Assembly (NCBI GenBank): GCA_019090225.1
Contig: JAHRWI010000247.1
Span: 1 to 8,530 of the forward strand
From: Porticoccaceae bacterium
Lineage (GTDB): Bacteria; Pseudomonadota; Gammaproteobacteria; Pseudomonadales; Porticoccaceae
Length of the DNA: 8,530 bases
Direction: 5' to 3'
The notes beneath the pieces are model-generated. The model was not told the origin of the DNA, searched no databases, and saw only the letters and a list, made by a program, of their open reading frames with translations. This document shows positions 6,534-8,530 of the stretch, in pieces. The position numbers and the translations under genes were made by a program. Each line of letters begins with the position of its first letter. Position 1 is the stretch's first letter.

Positions 6534-6836
6534 GTGTCGTGGACGGTTTATATTATTCTTGCCAGCGATGGCTCTTTGTATACTGGCATTACCACCGACC
6601 TGGAGCGACGTTTTGCTGAACATCAAGGTGGACAGGGAGTGGGTCGGAGCAAGAAAGGTGCGAAGTATTTTCATGGCGGGCGCCACCCACAGGCGGTGGT
6701 GTACCGTGAAGCCAGCGATAATCGCAGTAGCGCAAGCCAGCGGGAAGCGGCGATTAAGAAATTGTCGCGAAAGGAAAAACTATCCTTGTGTGATAGCTTT
6801 AATCATCAACAGGGCAGTCAAGATAATGATGATTAG
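6534..6836 (+). CDS. GIY-YIG nuclease-superfamily protein, UPF0213/YhbQ type
   Basis: This 100-residue protein is a minimal single-domain GIY-YIG protein of the YhbQ family. The name motif appears as VYIIL (5-9) and YTGIT (16-20). The catalytic-helix arginine is in LERRFAEH (Arg25/Arg26, His30). The probable metal-binding Glu is Glu71 in SQREAAIKKLSRKEK, which aligns with the RAEYRVKQLTKRQKE block of E. coli YhbQ. Bacterial YhbQ-like proteins are poorly characterised; nuclease activity has been reported for some relatives, and a cellular role cannot be assigned here. The start is GTG at 6534: an in-frame TAA lies just upstream (6525-6527) and the first strand begins only three residues in. 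No clear ribosome site is visible, so translation may depend on coupling to slyD, whose stop lies 32 nt before. Confidence 0.88.
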   Translation: MSWTVYIILASDGSLYTGITTDLERRFAEHQGGQGVGRSKKGAKYFHGGRHPQAVVYREASDNRSSASQREAAIKKLSRKEKLSLCDSFNHQQGSQDNDD

Positions 6837-6905
6837 TGTTTAATACTTGATAATTGAATTGACGGAATAAACGGAAACAGTGAAAAATATAATGCCTGGT
6901 AGTCG

Positions 6906-7226
6906 ATGAGCGAAACAGATAAAGCTGTCAGCGATGAGGAATCGCTAGCCCGCGCTAAACTGGTCTCAGAGACCGCAAAAATTCCCTGGCTGGATCTACA
7001 GCGTTTTTTTGCCAATGGCACCGCAGTGTTTGTGGCACTTGAGCTAGATTTGGTCGAAGCCGCTTATCAGGTCAGTATCGATAACGCCACACAGGTTAAG
7101 CAATGGCAGATCGATGGCGTGCTCGGCGCGGTGACCGATGGGCTTGCCATAGAATGGTTAGAAAAAGATACTCTGGTCTGGTCTGTCGTGGTAAGACCCT
7201 GGGTCTTAGTTCAGGCGATCAAATAA
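6906..7226 (+). CDS. DUF2288 family protein of unknown function
   Basis: This 106-residue soluble protein matches the DUF2288 family found in Pseudomonas and relatives. I know no assigned function. Conserved features seen are AKLVSETAKIPWLDLQRFFANG (about 17-38), where the segment before the Gly is a likely amphipathic helix, the strand-like VFVALELDLVEAAYQV (about 41-56), WQIDGVLGAVT (about 67-77), and the C-terminal WSVVVRPWVLVQ (about 92-103) with two tryptophans. The protein is acidic at the N-terminus and has no membrane segment, signal peptide or metal-binding cluster. The ATG has only a weak GGTAG purine run upstream. It follows the GIY-YIG gene by 69 nt and precedes the PilZ gene by 34 nt in the same direction, so it may share a transcript with them. 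Confidence 0.85.
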   Translation: MSETDKAVSDEESLARAKLVSETAKIPWLDLQRFFANGTAVFVALELDLVEAAYQVSIDNATQVKQWQIDGVLGAVTDGLAIEWLEKDTLVWSVVVRPWVLVQAIK

Positions 7227-7260
7227 TATTGTAAAAAATTCAAATAAGACGATAAATAAA

Positions 7261-7851
7261 ATGGATGAAAAAAGGCGTTTTAATAGAATCGATGACAGCG
7301 TTTTTCTTAGTTACAAAACTATCAAAGAAGCCGAGTTGGACGAGTTGCTTTCGAGCTTGAAAGGATCATCGGGGCAGTGGCAAAAAATACAAAGCTCATT
7401 GGCCGAAATCGATGGCAGGATAAACGAGCTGTTGCCCAAGCTTGATGGCGCGCTTCCTGAGGTTGCTTCCTTGTTTCAATTGCTTAACAGCAAGGTGCAG
7501 ATTTTAGGTAGTGTCATTACTAGAGGTGAGGGCGACAGTGGGGGCGATATACATTTAAAGCCAAGCCATAAAATTAGTTTAAGCGCTGGCGGGGTGTCCT
7601 TCCATGCGCCGGACAGCGTCAGAGTCCACGATCATCTGGAAATATCCTTGACCTTATTTCCAGAATGTTACTTCATCAAGGCAGTAGGGCGGGTTGTTAG
7701 TTGCCGGGAGGCGCTGCCCTCGGCACCAGAATTTAACAAGCTGGTCGCTGTGGATTGGGTTTACCTCGATGAAGGTGACCGGGAATATACGGTTGCTCAT
7801 GTCTTAAAAAAACAGGCCGAGGAATCGCGTCAGGCAGACACAGCAAGCTAA
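7261..7851 (+). CDS. Atypical PilZ domain protein (probable c-di-GMP-related regulator)
   Basis: This 196-residue cytoplasmic protein opens with RRFNRIDDSVFLSY, the strand that in PilZ domains carries the RxxxR c-di-GMP motif (Arg5-Arg9). The second motif, normally (D/N)xSxxG, appears as SLSAGG (106-111) within KISLSAGGVSF; its first position is Ser instead of Asp/Asn. The rest of the barrel follows (LEISLTLF, YFIKAVGRVVSC, KLVAVDWVYL), ending in a polar tail. Between the two motifs lie about 97 residues where a canonical PilZ has about 20-30. Residues about 21-83 of this are predominantly helical by eye (EAELDELLSSL, INELLPKL, LFQLLNSKVQIL). I recall similar helix-inserted PilZ proteins elsewhere in proteobacteria, so this is a variant family and probably not a fusion artefact. 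Binding of c-di-GMP is plausible but unproven. The ATG follows an AT-rich spacer without a recognisable ribosome site. Confidence 0.85.
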   Translation: MDEKRRFNRIDDSVFLSYKTIKEAELDELLSSLKGSSGQWQKIQSSLAEIDGRINELLPKLDGALPEVASLFQLLNSKVQILGSVITRGEGDSGGDIHLKPSHKISLSAGGVSFHAPDSVRVHDHLEISLTLFPECYFIKAVGRVVSCREALPSAPEFNKLVAVDWVYLDEGDREYTVAHVLKKQAEESRQADTAS

Positions 7852-7896
7852 GGAAAATACAGGTTAATAGTTTGCCACGGTGAGCCGGTACTAATC

Positions 7897-7905
7897 TGCT
7901 AAAAT
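7897..7905 (+). promoter_or_regulatory. rimO: Extended -10 promoter candidate for rimO
   Basis: TGCTAAAAT at 7897-7905 matches an extended -10 element (TGn plus TAAAAT, 5 of 6). No good -35 lies at 16-18 bp; TTGCCA at 7872-7877 is 22 bp away. Transcription would start near 7912 and give a leader of about 77 nt before the rimO ATG. The 137-bp spacer contains no other clear signal and no terminator for the PilZ gene. Confidence 0.45.
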
Positions 7906-7988
7906 CGCCGCTCGTTTTATTCCAGTCAAGCGTTTCATTTAATCGATCTATTTATTCGAGAGATGCAAACATTTCTTCCGGGGCACAT

Positions 7989-8530
7989 ATGTCAGCACCA
8001 AAAGTAGGCTTTGTCAGCCTTGGATGTCCCAAGGCTCTGGTCGATTCCGAACGCATTCTTACCCAGCTAAAAATGGACGGCTACGAAGTGTCGCCCAGTT
8101 ATTCGGGTGCTGATGTGGTGGTGGTAAATACCTGCGGCTTTCTCGATAGCGCCAAACAGGAATCTCTCGATGCCATTGGTGAAGCCATGGCCGAGAATGG
8201 TCGGGTGATTGTTACTGGCTGCATGGGCGGTGATGAGCAAGCCATTCTGGATGTGCATCCAGGCGTATTGGCAGTAAGCGGGCCCCATCAATATGAATCG
8301 GTGGTCAGTGCCGTCCACCAGCATGTGCCGCCTTCGCCTGAACACAAGCTTGCGCATAACCCCCATACTGACCTGGTGCCGCCCCAGGGCGTTAAATTAA
8401 CGCCACGGCATTATGCCTATCTGAAAATTTCTGAAGGCTGCAACCACGGCTGCACGTTTTGCATTATTCCCGATTTGCGTGGCAAGCTGGTCAGCCGTCC
8501 GGTGGGTGATGTGCTGGATGAGGCCGAGCG
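7989..8530 (+). CDS. rimO: Ribosomal protein S12 methylthiotransferase RimO (5' part, cut by window end)
   Basis: This is the first 180 codons of RimO, the radical-SAM enzyme that methylthiolates a conserved Asp of ribosomal protein S12 (Asp88 in E. coli numbering). The frame remains open at the window edge, so the gene is incomplete only because the window stops. The N-terminal UPF0004 domain shows the three Cys ligands of the auxiliary iron-sulfur cluster: Cys13 in SLGCPKALVDSE, Cys49 in NTCGF and Cys78 in VTGCMG. The radical-SAM motif C-x3-C-x2-C is Cys151, Cys155 and Cys158 in SEGCNHGCTFCIIP. GVKLTPRHYAYLKIS just before it matches E. coli RimO almost exactly and separates it from MiaB. 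The C-terminal TRAM domain would lie beyond the window. The ATG begins the family N-terminus; only a weak GGGG run precedes it. Confidence 0.95.
   Translation, partial: MSAPKVGFVSLGCPKALVDSERILTQLKMDGYEVSPSYSGADVVVVNTCGFLDSAKQESLDAIGEAMAENGRVIVTGCMGGDEQAILDVHPGVLAVSGPHQYESVVSAVHQHVPPSPEHKLAHNPHTDLVPPQGVKLTPRHYAYLKISEGCNHGCTFCIIPDLRGKLVSRPVGDVLDEAE

Noticed and set aside
6559..6843. A 94-codon plus-strand frame overlapping the GIY-YIG gene.
   Set aside because: The other frame encodes the GIY-YIG motifs in order; this one has no family signature.
6859..6893. TTGACG (6859-6864) and a perfect TATAAT (6888-6893) upstream of the DUF2288 gene, as a promoter.
   Set aside because: The spacer is 23 bp, far from 17, and the predicted start would leave only about 5 nt before the ATG. 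Neither hexamer has a good partner at normal spacing.
8067..8366. A 99-codon minus-strand open frame near the right edge.
   Set aside because: It is antisense to rimO, whose cysteine motifs and near-identity to E. coli RimO leave no doubt about the coding strand.
1..8530. A novel defence, mobile or CRISPR system in the window.
   Set aside because: All ten genes match conserved families or known unknown-function families. There are no arrays, transposase motifs, integrase sites, terminal repeats or abrupt composition changes.

Overview
This window looks like chromosomal housekeeping DNA from a gammaproteobacterium, probably on the Pseudomonas/Cellvibrio side of the class. That placement is inference. 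It rests on the gene content: RapA, an RNase AM (YciV-type) PHP protein, SprT, SlyD, a YhbQ-type GIY-YIG protein, DUF2288 and RimO. It also rests on residue-level similarity to the E. coli proteins and on the RimO signature CPKALVDSE, which I recall as the Pseudomonas form. Base composition is moderate and fairly even. I see no insertion sequence, tRNA, rRNA, CRISPR array or prophage signature.

Layout. At the left edge is a small GNAT-fold protein (+), facing a class I glutamine amidotransferase (-). The amidotransferase is divergent from rapA (+). Their shared 209-bp intergenic region carries a dyad whose two arms can each be read as a -35 element. rapA runs convergently into rnm (-), with only 38 bp between their stop codons. 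rnm is divergent from sprT (+). A structured 134-bp spacer follows sprT. After it comes a co-directional series: slyD, a YhbQ-like GIY-YIG gene, a DUF2288 gene and an atypical PilZ gene. The window ends inside rimO, which has its own extended -10 promoter and a leader of about 77 nt.

How the genes work together. Most act in information processing or protein and RNA maintenance: RNA polymerase recycling (RapA), RNA 5'-end trimming and 3',5'-bisphosphonucleotide turnover (Rnm), peptidyl-prolyl isomerisation and metal handling (SlyD), and ribosomal protein S12 modification (RimO). The PilZ protein points to c-di-GMP signalling. I see no dedicated pathway or defence system linking them. The arrangement reads as short ordinary transcription units.

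I did not find a convincing new biological system. The points most worth a second look are an aspartate/glutamate-rich insertion of about 55 residues in the RapA ATPase domain, the symmetric divergent promoter/dyad between the amidotransferase gene and rapA, a PilZ protein whose two ligand motifs are split by a helical insert and whose second motif is altered, a low-complexity tetrapeptide-repeat insert in Rnm, and nested inverted repeats upstream of slyD. Three genes (the amidotransferase, rapA and the GIY-YIG gene) appear to use non-ATG starts.
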